DNA of 64,000 nucleotides from Hippopus hippopus (Eukaryota; Mollusca; Bivalvia; Cardiida; Cardiidae), in assembly GCA_946811185.2 (NCBI GenBank), contig OX328109.1, positions 13,490,255 to 13,554,254 of the forward strand, read 5' to 3'. Below the pieces are notes generated by a model. It was given only the letters and a program-made list of their open reading frames with translations. It was not told the origin of the DNA and searched no databases. Of this stretch, positions 54,549 to 64,000 are shown in pieces; position 1 is the first letter of the stretch, and the number at the start of each line of letters is the position of its first letter. The position numbers and the translations under genes were made by a program.

Positions 54549-54814
54549 GCAATATCGTAAAACATTTTCCTTTGTTTAATGCCAATTTCAGAGTAGCCTA
54601 CAAAGCCCAATCAAATGACATATTTATATACCAGAGGTAAATATGCATGGAGGTAAATACCTAATAATGCAAAGACGACTTTTTTCCACCACTGTTCAAA
54701 TACAGTGACAAAACGAGAAATTACTGGTAACGTAAATGACTTCCCTTGCACTCCTGTAGCAATTCCTTATTTAAATTTAACCGTTACTTACAAGATGTTC
54801 AAAGGCGTCTACTG

Positions 54815-55040
54815 TTAACCCTTTACTTAACAATTCCAAGTTTTAACGACACTGAGGAAGAAAACTTTTGAAAAAAATTGTGCGAAAACGAGAAAAAGCA
54901 GGTATCCAGCATTCCCTTCGTTTCCCACAATGTTTTGTACACTATCAGAAAGCTTCAGCTTATTTGTATCATTTTCAAATTTGTCGTCTGCAAATGCTTT
55001 CAATTAAGAGCCTAATATTTGTCATGTCGGAAAAAGTTAA
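54815..55040. mobile_element. Family A MITE
   Basis: TTAACCCTTTACTTAACAAT to TGTCGGAAAAAGTTAA; hairpin diverged. Confidence 0.7.
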
Positions 55041-55509
55041 AAGTTAATGATTTAAACTTCTTTTCCAAACAAACCCTTCTGTTTACGAACCGGATGATGA
55101 AGAAACGTTTGAAGACATTATGAAACAGGCAGAAAATGATAGATTTCAGGGCTTCTATACATGCAGAAAAAGGGATTTTTCTCTCATTTCCTTTTAGATC
55201 TACATAAAATCACCCATACTTTGTCTAAGAAAGTTATCCTTTGTACTTTCGGTTCAGTTTATGATCCGTTTGTTTTGCGTTAATTCATTGTCGCAACCGA
55301 TTGCCAATATGAGCAACGTCCCCAGACGGCTGTTCGTAAGTATATGCGGGGTGTATAATACAGGACGAAAGCCATCCTAAGTTATTCCTGGTCTTTAATG
55401 CGCTTTGTGCATGGCTACGTGAAACTGGCAGCCTTTAACCGATCTCCGTATCAACTCGGACGTTTACGGGACATACAACGGGTACCAGTCTATAGCACTC
55501 TTACACGAG
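55041..55509. other. Unassigned intergenic sequence
   Basis: Possibly one more worn A arm at 55068-55145; otherwise nothing recognised. Confidence 0.4.
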
Positions 55510-56395
55510 ACTTTATTATACTGCAAAGAAATTTCTGGTGATCTGATTGGATAATATGCCCAGAATACATATATCACTTATACTAGCAAAATCCACGTAC
55601 AGGCAGTTTACCTATAGGGAGACCCGTATACATAACTACACTTTCAACACAACTTCCAAAATGGCGACGTCGATCGATCGATACGAGCCGCCCACAAGAC
55701 AAATATACTAAGTAGCCTGCACCATATTATTACTAGTTTCACTTAATGGTTGTGATTCATACGGAAATAATGGATTTTTTGAAAATAAATGAATATAGCT
55801 ACATGTATTATCGTTTTATGTCATTCTATAACAAATACACGGCGGGTTAAAACAAGCCATCCCTTCGTCAGGTAAGCAAATTGTGAAGTGTCGAAACTCA
55901 TACATTGTGCATAACATTAAAAAGATAACCTAGTCGTCGTTTGAGGCAACTAATGGTCATTTTCTTTTGCCAACACATCATTAAAACTCAGTTACTTACC
56001 TTGAAGTTTTTAAATCCATGTTTAAATAAAGATGTGTCGAATCTATATCGCGATAACATCATCAAGATTATGCACCAAACAGCATGTTTTACCAAGGTTT
56101 CAGTGACGTCAGTTCCCAGTGACGTCAGTTTTCATTGAATTGGGGCACTCAGACGGGAAATTCTGTTTCGTCAGCATACTCAATTTGTGAGACCATAAAA
56201 CAGGGAAATTTCGCTTAACACACGGTGGAATGGTAAAACTTAGCAGTATATGATAAATTCGTTGTACGGTCAGATGGCAGGGAACTTGGAAACTTTTTCA
56301 AGGCTGTGGTGAATCAAGTCACCTCTTTCGCTCGGGCCGTGAACAAGTTTCCAAGTCCACTGCCATCTGACTGTACAACTAATACCGTAAAACGT
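55510..56395. mobile_element. Dispersed repeat F, longer copy
   Basis: Same order of blocks as 18620-19230, ending in a long palindrome, CAGATGGCAGGGAACTTGG against CCAAGTCCACTGCCATCTG (56270-56375). Confidence 0.55.
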
Positions 56396-56518
56396 CCCAT
56401 CTGAAAAGCTATTAGTAACTTTAGTTGGCTGGGGTTGGTATCGAACAATTAAGTCTTCAGGTTACCTACGCGGTATTTACACATCATACTTAAAGGACTA
56501 AAAGTCCCGAAAAGCGAA

Positions 56519-56960
56519 ATTGTGGCTATTAGGCCATGTGGGCACAAGGGGAAATGAAAAAGCTAATGGAAGCGCAAATTCCGCACTGGACCTGCCAATT
56601 TCTGACTGTAAGTTTCCTCATATAGACTTTAAAGCATCCATTTTACCGTTCATCCAATATCTTTGGCAATACCAATGAAATGCAGATCAGTTCAACAAAC
56701 TCCATTATGTTAAGCGAATCCTTACTAAATGGCACCACTATTTCAGGTGCATTCGTCGTGAAGAGGTGATAGTTACAAGGCTCCGAATGTATTCAATGCA
56801 ATGAACACCTTACTATTAAGAATATTTTCTCAGACTGCATTGACTTTCAACCAATTGGCGAAAATACCACGATGTTGACAGTATATACAACCTCTTTGAC
56901 ATTGATTCATTTATCACCTTCATCAAAGAGATTGGTCAATACAACAAGCTGCAATATTTT
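56519..56960 (+). mobile_element. Non-LTR retrotransposon relic: RNase H and zinc block
   Basis: A reading from about 56519 gives LLGHVGTRGNEKANGSAN, the conserved HxGxxGNExAD-like motif at the end of LINE-encoded RNase H, followed by SALDLPISDCKFPH. After a stop near 56680 a shifted frame has ECIQCNEHLTIKNIFSDC, the CxxC...C zinc block. Multiple disablements. Confidence 0.6.
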
Positions 56961-57399
56961 CTTAATTACCTTTATAACCTATTGTGTAAACCCATATCTC
57001 TATTACCCATATTAATCCTTATTATCTGCAGTGTGCATCTCCTTAATGGCAGGATTAGCTCTATTGGGGGTATCTTATCTCATTAGAGACAGGACCTATT
57101 TAATGGTAGTGTATTTATCCCATTGGAAGCTCCACAATTTCTCAATTTTAAGCTTGGTCAAAACATGGTAGTGCTGTTGCAGTAGCAGCTGTTTGTTGAG
57201 AACGCATAAAGAAATGTAGACTTCCAAAAAATGCCTCCCTTTTTTCTGCCGAAGTGAAGGTCATTGAAGTTGCCCTCGACCATGTGGAGAATCCCAATTC
57301 CTGTAGATTCATTACTTCTCAGATTCTTTATCTACCTTACAAGCCCTCCACCATCAAAAGTTTGAGAATCCTCTGATCTGTGATGTTTTGAGAAAGGTC
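56961..57399. other. Unassigned sequence between LINE relics
   Basis: 57150-57380 may be further worn retrotransposon sequence; no motif recognised. Confidence 0.35.
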
Positions 57400-57795
57400 T
57401 TTCGCATTCTTTCCTCCAAGAGATTAGTCTGAGGCAAGGTTTGGGGTTAAATATCTGAGTGCTAGTTTCCTGTCTTTGACAGCCTGTTTACAATCATCAG
57501 TGAACAAGGGCTTTTCAGGACGTTTTGGATTTGTCGAGGTCTGTGGAACAGAACTTTGAGCTGCTTCGAGGAATAGTGTAGTGTAGAGTTTGATAGGTTC
57601 ATCACAATTTACGAATTTCGCATGTGTAATGGACTGTTCAGAGAGAGTGTGGAATTTATCCCAATTAGCTTTATTGAATTTCCATTTCCGAGGCTGTTCA
57701 TCTGTCTGATGGTAAACAGATTGAAATGATGAAATGGAAAATGGTCACTTCCACATCGGTCACTTGAAATATTGACTTTATCTGATTCCTTTAGC
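57400..57795 (-). mobile_element. Non-LTR retrotransposon relic: endonuclease end and linker
   Basis: Minus strand: SSDRCGSDHFPFHHFNL, where GSDHFP matches the catalytic SDH block of APE-type LINE endonucleases. In a shifted frame, WKFNKANWDKFHTLSEQS and KRPEKPLFTDDCKQAVKDR follow, typical of the endonuclease-RT linker. Opposite in strand to 56519-56960, so a separate insertion. Confidence 0.6.
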
Positions 57796-57799
57796 AAAG

Positions 57800-58010
57800 T
57801 TTAGCAAAGATAGGCAAAGTGCCTATCCATGCTTTCCTAGAGTTTCTGTTACCAGTTCTTCACACAGTATTCCTTCCCAAGCTATAGGCTGCCCTCCCAC
57901 TACACCATCGTCGAAACAAAGATCAGCGGTGCAACTGGCGTGAATCCTGTCACAATGACTATCATCAATTCTCGGAAAGAAATCGGTCGAGCTGGGGATT
58001 CAAACCAGTG
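57800..58010 (-). mobile_element. SINE 3' body
   Basis: Close match to 1222-1440 (CCATGCTTTCCTAGAGTTTC, CACTACACCATCGTCGAAAC, GAATCCTGTCACAATGA). Confidence 0.5.
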
Positions 58011-58049
58011 TTTTTCGTTCAGCTCATAGTTGTAGGAATCAGATTTATC

Positions 58050-58525
58050 TGTCTGCCCATACTACAGACAGTAGCACTTTTTTCACCATGTAAAAATGTA
58101 GTCTGTACCACTACCAACCCCTGTTGAAAAAATAGATTATCCTCCGCTCCCAAATACCTTTTTCCACAGTGTCTTTTTCACAGCAAATCGAACTACCTTA
58201 GAATTCGTCTGCTCGAGACACGATCAGTAAATACCTATGTTACGCATTGTTGAACCCTGCTACTTAATGTAAATTTACCTTCTCCCGTCTATGATCGCTC
58301 ACACTTATAGGAAAGAGATTTCATTGCTTCTCCGTCCGACAGAGAGTAGGACTTTTCCCAACCTGTTGTTGAAGTCGGCCCTGTTGGAGAAAGATTATCA
58401 TCTGCCTCCCAATTTCTTTTTTTCACAATATTTTTACAGAGCGAATCGAACTACTGAAGAATATTGTCGTCTGCTTTAGACACGATAACTACCGATGTCA
58501 CGCATTCTTGAAGTCTGCGGCTTAA
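58050..58525 (+). repeat. Direct duplication, two units of about 235 bp
   Basis: 58050-58260 and 58290-58525 share GACAG(T/A)(A/G)GTAG(C/G)ACTTTT, AGCGAATCGAACTAC-like and GTCTGCTxxAGACACGAT blocks. It lies just before the first-exon unit of gene 3. Confidence 0.5.
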
Positions 58526-58639
58526 AATAGATCCCGAAAATTGACTGCTCCGAGATGATTGCATCATCTATATGAAATATAGAAGGAACTATTTCCCTAT
58601 ACATGTATATGTTTCTAACTACTTGGACTCGCCCAACAG

Positions 58640-58737
58640 CTTCTGGTAAATCTACTTTCGGTTTCGTGATTTTAACATACATGTATATATTCCCAGTAGA
58701 CGGTTTGTGACTAACACGGTTGCACAGAGGTTTCTCT
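58640..58737 (+). promoter_or_regulatory. Putative noncoding first exon of gene 3
   Basis: A first-exon unit (GGTAAATCTACTTTCGG, then TTCCCAGTAGACGG) ends at 58737 with the intact donor GTAAGTAAAG. It is the first unit of the gene 3 array. The longer upstream block seen before genes 1 and 2 is not recognisable here. Confidence 0.42.
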
Positions 58738-58809
58738 GTAAGTAAAGCCCTTTTAACAATCTCAAAATATATCCGCCTTAAAGATTTAAACAACTGTTCA
58801 TTTTCCATT

Positions 58810-60273
58810 TTTTATATTGACGCATATCTTACGGGCTAGGGATATGTTAATTTGTCTATCTTTGTCGTATGGATCTTTATCACTGTGTTTTCTAATGTTG
58901 TACTTAGAGCACTGTCACTTATCTTCTCTGTACATAGTCCGTCCTATCCCTGTCTCTCAATCTCTCTGCCTCGCTTACTTTCTGTCTGTCTGTCTCCATT
59001 TGTCTTTATCTTTTGTAAATCTACTTTCGGTTTCGTGATGTTGTACTTCCCAGTAGACGCTCTGTGACTAACAAGGTTGCCCAGAGGATTCTCTGAACAT
59101 TAGTAAAGCGCTTTTAAAAACCTCAAAATACATCAGTCTTGAGGCTTTCTTATTTTATATTGTAGCATATCTTACGGGCTAGGAATATGTTTATTTGCCT
59201 ATCTTTTCCGTATCCCTTTATGGTTGTGTTTTCTTATGCTGTACGAAGCTCTCGCTTATCTTCCCTGCAGTCTGTCCTCTCCGTGTCTCTCGATCTCTCA
59301 CTCAATCGCTCGCTCTTTGCCCCTATCTGCCTCGCTTACTCTCTATCTGTCTTTCTGTCTGTCTGTGTCTTTCGGTTTTTCTTCTGGTAAAACTACTTTT
59401 GCTTTTGTAAGGTTATAATTCCAAGTAGATGCTTTGTGACTAATATGTTGTTTTTTTTTTGTAATGATGTACATTACTATTAATTATCTCTCTGCAGTCT
59501 GCCCTGTCCCTCCTTCTCAATCTCTCACTCAATCTCTCGCTCTTTGCCTCGCTCTGCTTTGCTTACTTCCTGTTTTTCTTCTTTCTCTTTTTAAGTTTAT
59601 CTTCTGGTAAATGTACTTTCGGTTTCGTGAGTACTTCCTAGTAGACGCTCTGTGACTAACAAGGTTGTACAGAGGATTCTCTGAACAATAGTTAAACGAT
59701 TTTAACAGTTTTTGATGTATAGACTGCTTTGAAGACTTAAATAACTATTAATCTGCTTATTTTACATTGTAGCACATCTTTTGGCTAGGGATATGTTTAT
59801 TCTATAGTATGATTCTTTATGACTCTGTTCTCTAATGTTGTATGTAGAGCTATGTCACTTGTCTCCCGATCTCTCTCAATCTCTCGCTCTTTACCTCTGT
59901 CTGCCTCGCTTTCTTTGTCTGTCTTTCTGTCTGTCTGTCCGTTTAGTCTGTCTTTTTATTCTGTCTATGAGTCTCTCTGTCTGCCTGTCTGTCTGTCTGT
60001 CTGTCTGTCTGTCTTTCTGTCTGTCTGTCTGTCTTGCCCGCCCAGGTGGCTCCGTGGTTAGCGTATTGGACTCGTGACCTCGAAGTTGTGAGTTCGATAC
60101 CCGGTTGAAGCAAACTTTCTTTGCATGTGAGAAAGTAGTCGGTGACTTGGAAAGAAAGCTGTCTCAGTACTGGAGTGAGAAAGCCGGGAAACACATGCGT
60201 AGTTGCTAGGACCTCCGTGATATGACCTAAACTGTTAAAATGGCGTTAAACTCCAATTCAATCAATGAATAAC

Positions 60274-60309
<36 letters not shown>

Positions 60310-60723
60310 ACCTTTTGTCTTTATCTTCTGGTATATCTACCTCTGGTTTCATGATATTATAATTCCAAAGAGGCGCCTTGTGACTAACACGGTTGACTTG
60401 TTTTGTAATGTTGTACATAGCCGTCAATTATCTTCCTGCAGTCCGTCCTGTCCCTGACTCTTAGTCTCTTGCTCTGTGTCCTTCTCTGCCTTACGTACTC
60501 TCTGTCTGTCTGTCTGTCTGCCAGTTTCCTTTTGGGTTTATCTTCTGGTGATTCTACTTTTGGTTTCTTAATGTTATAATTCCAAGTAGATGCTTTGTGA
60601 CTAACATGGTTGTTTTGTAATGTTGTACATAGACGCCAATTATCTCTCTGCAGTCCGCTCTATCCCTGTCTCTCAATCTCTCACTCAATCTTTCGCTCTC
60701 TACCTCCCTCTGCCTGGTTATTC

Positions 60724-60754
<31 letters not shown>

Positions 60755-60850
60755 GCCTGCCCGTACGTCCGTCCGTCCGTCTGTCTATTTATCGTCCGTT
60801 GCTTCTCTTTTTGTCTTTAGCTGTCCCTGTCTGTCTCCCCCTTTCCCACC
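58810..60850 (+). repeat. First-exon array of gene 3
   Basis: Units are marked by GTAAATCTACTTTCGG-like words at about 59015, 59386, 59608, 60330 and 60548. Each is joined to a CT-rich tract and to CTGT microsatellite runs (about 59920-60030, 60272-60310, 60495-60520, 60725-60785). Donors have decayed. The unit order and divergence pattern match 34625-36330. A SINE (60034-60275) sits inside one CTGT run. Confidence 0.6.
60034..60275 (+). mobile_element. tRNA-derived SINE inside the gene 3 array
   Basis: CAGGTGGCTCCGTGGTTAGCG (A-box-like) and GAGTTCGATACCCGG (B-box-like), body and tail GGCGTTAAACTCCAATTC. Flanked on both sides by CTGTCTGT runs. Confidence 0.75.
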
Positions 60851-61030
60851 CCGTCTCGAGCATCATACACAGATAAGTTGTTTCAAAACCCTCAACAACA
60901 AAGACAGAACAAAGTAAGTCTGCTTTAATTTTAACTTTTTCATCAGTTCGATAGATAACAGTTTTGGGAAACAGAACCACACTTGAAAGTTTGAGCCATT
61001 AACGTGATGGCTGAGGCTAACGATACACAG

Positions 61031-62822
61031 GTAAGACTCTGTTTTATTTAAATTTATTTATTTATTTATTTATTTGTTATGGTCATCGGTTGCCCTTATG
61101 AGCAACGCCCCAAGAGGGCTATTATTTATGTAAACTATTAGTTATTGATTTATACGAAATCAATCCTAGGTTACGCCTCGTTCTGTAATGTACTTGGTGT
61201 ATGGCACCGTTACACAACACATACATGTAGGTTTAACATACAAAAGACTATAGTATTCTTAAATGATCGGCCGTTGAAATCGAACCCACACCCTCCAGTC
61301 ACACGACATTAATCGCTTGCAAGTCTAACACTTTACCTTTGGGCTATTTGGGCTATCACTGAGCCTAACAGTTAAGTTGGGGTGTGGAAACATATTGCCT
61401 TGCAACCGATTTACGACTGCTTGCAACACATTTTTAGCATTGTTGCATGACCACCTGCATGGTGTCTTGCGAGCTACTGCAGTCACTGTATAGAAGCAAG
61501 GGTAGTCAACCGATTGCACTAGACTTTTAAACATGTTCAAAATTCTGAAGCAACTGCATGCGATCAAAACAGACAGTCGCACTTGGTTGCAATGACAGTC
61601 ATACAGCTTTGCAAACCGTGGCATGACAAGATGTAATTTTTAGTTTGCGTGACTTTGATGTGGTATTTGCTTGTTATGCAACACTTGTACATGTAAATGG
61701 AGCGCTGGCGACCAGTTATGAGTTTGTTTGCCTTTATGATACAATCATGACACTGTTGTTCGACAACTAGCATCACGCCATGCAACCTTGTACTACCATT
61801 GTACAACTGTAGCAGACTACGCGCCTATTTCTGTAGGAGAAATCCGTCATCGGTACTTGGCTTTGGAGGAAGAACGATGATGCTAGAAATTGTTTATTAA
61901 CCCCTCGGCAAATTTTGAGAATTGCTTGAGAGATATGTCTTCTACATGTGCTCCTATGTGGGTTACTTTCCAGCTGCTCAGCTGACTGATCTGCCGACTG
62001 CATTACTCATTGTTCAGTTGCCAGCTGTGCTTCAGGAGTCTTCTGTTCCACTTTCCCCTGCTGCATAACTTTCACATTCTGTACACATGAAGATATGGCA
62101 TTTTTTTGTCTGTTTTTATGGGCGTTTTCTGTAGTTTGACAACATTAAAAGTAAGGCGATAAGGCGGCATAATATCTCCAGTCACTCAAACAATCATTGG
62201 TAAGATCAGTCTCGTGATCATACAATGGATCACATGAAAAACCTGACCTACTGCATAGTCTTACTTTAAATCGTTAGACCATGGGATCAATCACAATTTT
62301 ATGGTTGAGCGCACATCAGTCGCAAGGACTCAGCAAGCAATCCCATGTAAACGTATGATCACTTTCACGAGTAAACGCAACATAACTATTGTGCAACAGT
62401 CACCGATGTTGAACAAACCGTCTCGTATTTATGAAAGGATTTTGCAATCCATTGTGACGTACGCGTTTTTAGGGCGGCCGTATGACCCAGTCGTCCCAAT
62501 TGGTCACATTCCAATTGTGAAAGGGGCTTTGAATTAACACTTAATTATGGTTTACACTTTATCAAATGATCTTTTTTTTAATAAGACCAAATTTTAGACT
62601 CATTCATAATGAAAGCACTTACAAACAAAACAGTTGAGAGTGTTTAGAATAACAGGATTTGTCTTTAGAAGTGGAGAAAACATTTTGGGAAAAGGAAAAA
62701 AAAAAAAAAAAGCTGGCTACTAGCATTTACTCCTTTTTTCTGCAATATTTTCCAACCATTCTTCCTCAGTGTCATTAAGATGCATGATTTTTGGAAAAGG
62801 CTTAAAATCGTGATCTTTATAG
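61031..62822 (+). other. Gene 3 intron 1, duplicated with gene 2
   Basis: Matches 36484-37629 and then 41578-42206, skipping the 3.95 kb TIR element. Contains a minus-strand SINE (about 61195-61375) and the shared degraded A MITE (62549-62804). Confidence 0.65.
61195..61375 (-). mobile_element. tRNA-derived SINE, minus strand (shared with gene 2)
   Basis: Counterpart of 36640-36830 at the same place in intron 1. Confidence 0.6.
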
Positions 62823-63130
62823 ATTTCGGAGATACAGAAAAGAGTCCACAAACTAAAAGAGGACTGTGAAAGGCAGGTTTCTTCTCACAGGAAAAGAATT
62901 CAGAAGAATAATTCTAAGATAAAGACCACCAAGAAGGATATCCCATACTTGGAAGACAAGATAAATTTCGAAAATGAAGGTGCTGCAGACTGTGATGGCT
63001 GCGCAAACGATCTTAATGGACAAGCCGAATACTTAGAGGAAACGCTAGTGAAGAAAAAGAAACAAAGAAGGTCAGGCGGTAGGTACTTCGGGTACTAAAA
63101 AGAGGAGTAGATCTAGCCTTACTACAAGAG

Positions 63131-63577
63131 GTAAAATTTTGTAGACTGGTGTGCCATTTTTGGGTTAGCATTTTTATTGTGAAGAAAATGAAGTGGACAT
63201 TTTTCGTCATTAAAATATTCAGACATTTGGTATTAGTAAACTGACCAGTTATTTTGTGTTTAGTTAAGAAATCATCTTCTTTCTAAAGTGGTTTATCGTT
63301 AATTCTTACATGACATGTGAATTCGGCTCTATAAACACAGTGCAAAGAAAGCGTGGTAAAGCCGACGTCATTCTATATAAAGTTAAGTCATTCTATATAA
63401 AGTAGGTCGCCCGTGGCTGTTCCATGTCTCCGCCCTCTGATATTTTATCAATGAAAGTCACTTGACGTTTAAACATATTGTCATTTTCCACTACTCGACG
63501 AAAGAGGAATATTATACCTCACAACTCACAACCGCGGTATATTGAACGATAAACCATGATATATAGAAGATTATTTC
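63131..63577. other. Gene 3 intron sequence beyond the damaged exon
   Basis: 63131-63260 matches the start of the gene 2 intron (42775-43110, minus the A MITE). From about 63260 similarity is lost. AGTTAAGTCATTCTATATAA is part of a short direct repeat at 63369-63400. Confidence 0.5.
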
Positions 63578-63779
63578 TTAAACCTTATCACGATGAGTAA
63601 GTGAAATGAAACTTTCAAGCCGATAGTAAAAACCCTAAAATTATGCTATTTCAAAGGCATTTTTTGGAAAAAGATATCTCCTTATCGGACAGTGTAGATC
63701 CAAGATCAGACTGAACGTTCTGTGCAGTCTGATCTTGATCTACACAGTCCCCAAAAGGTCTTAGCAGCCAGAGCGTTAA
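63578..63779. mobile_element. Family D MITE, opposite orientation
   Basis: TTAAACCTTATCACGATG to CTTAGCAGCCAGAGCGTTAA with the central palindrome AGATCCAAGATCAGACTG/CAGTCTGATCTTGATC. Confidence 0.75.
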
Positions 63780-64000
63780 ATAAATCACGATTGTAAGTTA
63801 TTAGGCACAACAATCGCCCTTGTGTTTTATTCATCGGCCTCATATCTCACAACCGTCGTTTATTGAATGGCAATCCACGATAGAAAGATAGAAAGATTAT
63901 TTCTATTCTAACATGACCAACTCTTGATCAAAGGAAAACAAGGTCATACAAAGAATATAAAAACGGAAGCGGATGAATTTACTTGACTAAACTATGGCTG

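Larger units (their letters stand above)
61007..63130 (+). pseudogene. ApoL-like gene 3, damaged and incomplete at window edge
   Basis: The start exon is intact: acceptor ending 60946, ATG at 61007, MAEANDTQ, donor GTAAGA at 61031. The large exon survives only in its second half (about 62823-63098), which reads in frame from EIQKRVHKLKEDCE to a stop at 63096-63098. Compared with gene 2, about 273 nt (corresponding to 42201-42473) are missing, removing the splice acceptor and the first 90 or so codons. The part equal to the first hairpin arm (63075-63130) is scrambled and contains stops. The donor-like G|GTAAAATTTT at 63131 is retained. Exons for the second arm and tail are not seen before 64000. 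Most likely a pseudogene, though a shortened soluble product spliced at TTTATAG (62822) cannot be excluded. Confidence 0.68.

Overview
The window is nuclear DNA from an animal, most likely a bivalve mollusc and perhaps a heterodont clam. The evidence is spliced genes with GT-AG introns, AATAAA polyadenylation signals, tRNA-derived SINEs with a common 3' tail, a dense load of small hairpin transposons, and tandem-repeat elements of kinds I recall from bivalve genomes. The species cannot be fixed from the sequence alone. There are no prokaryotic-type operons, rRNA genes, free-standing tRNA genes or CRISPR arrays.

The only host genes I can support form a same-strand (+) tandem cluster of three paralogues. 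Gene 1 runs from about 10.6 to 21.4 kb, gene 2 from about 29.4 to 49.2 kb, and gene 3, a damaged and partial copy, from about 58.6 to 63.1 kb at the right edge. Genes 1 and 2 have the same structure: a noncoding first exon, then six coding exons of 24, 568, 216, 95, 108 and 63 (gene 1) or 57 (gene 2) nt, with identical intron phases. They predict proteins of 357 and 355 residues: a long coiled coil, a Gly/Ala-rich hydrophobic hairpin containing LAPFT or LAPLT followed by GG and SL, a second coiled coil and a helical tail. The hairpin and its flanks resemble the membrane-inserting region of the apolipoprotein L (ApoL) family, so I call them ApoL-like, which is inference from motif and architecture. 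Gene 3 keeps the start exon but has lost the first half of its large exon and carries stops in the hairpin region.

Upstream of the start codon, genes 2 and 3 carry tandem arrays of a 200-400 bp unit containing a first-exon-like segment followed by a CT/CTGT-rich tract. Gene 1 has only one unit. Four units keep a GTAAGT splice donor; most others have lost it. The arrays and first introns of genes 2 and 3 are collinear, so they share a recent segmental duplication. Gene 2 then gained a 3.95 kb element with long terminal inverted repeats in intron 1, and gene 3 preserves the empty site.

Most of the rest is mobile DNA. For reference: family A is a 200-250 bp TTAA-bounded hairpin MITE (core AACATTGTGGGAAAAGG ... 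ACCAGCATTTTCTCC) with about 30 copies. Family B (about 260 bp) has ends GAGCCATGCTCTGGCAAAAG. Family C (about 260 bp) has arms GTAAAGTGTCGTCTCGG. Family D (about 210 bp, TTAA ends) has the palindrome GATCAGACTGCA ... TGCAGTCTGATC. Family G has ends CCAACCATTCTTAAGAA. Family P is a 190 bp near-perfect palindrome. There are also tRNA-type SINEs, a dead Tc1-like transposon, three fragments of non-LTR retrotransposons, several tandem-repeat elements and microsatellites. Region by region: 0-10.5 kb repeats; 10.5-21.4 gene 1; 21.4-29.4 repeats; 29.4-49.2 gene 2; 49.2-58.6 repeats and LINE relics; 58.6-63.1 gene 3 remnant; 63.1-64 repeats.
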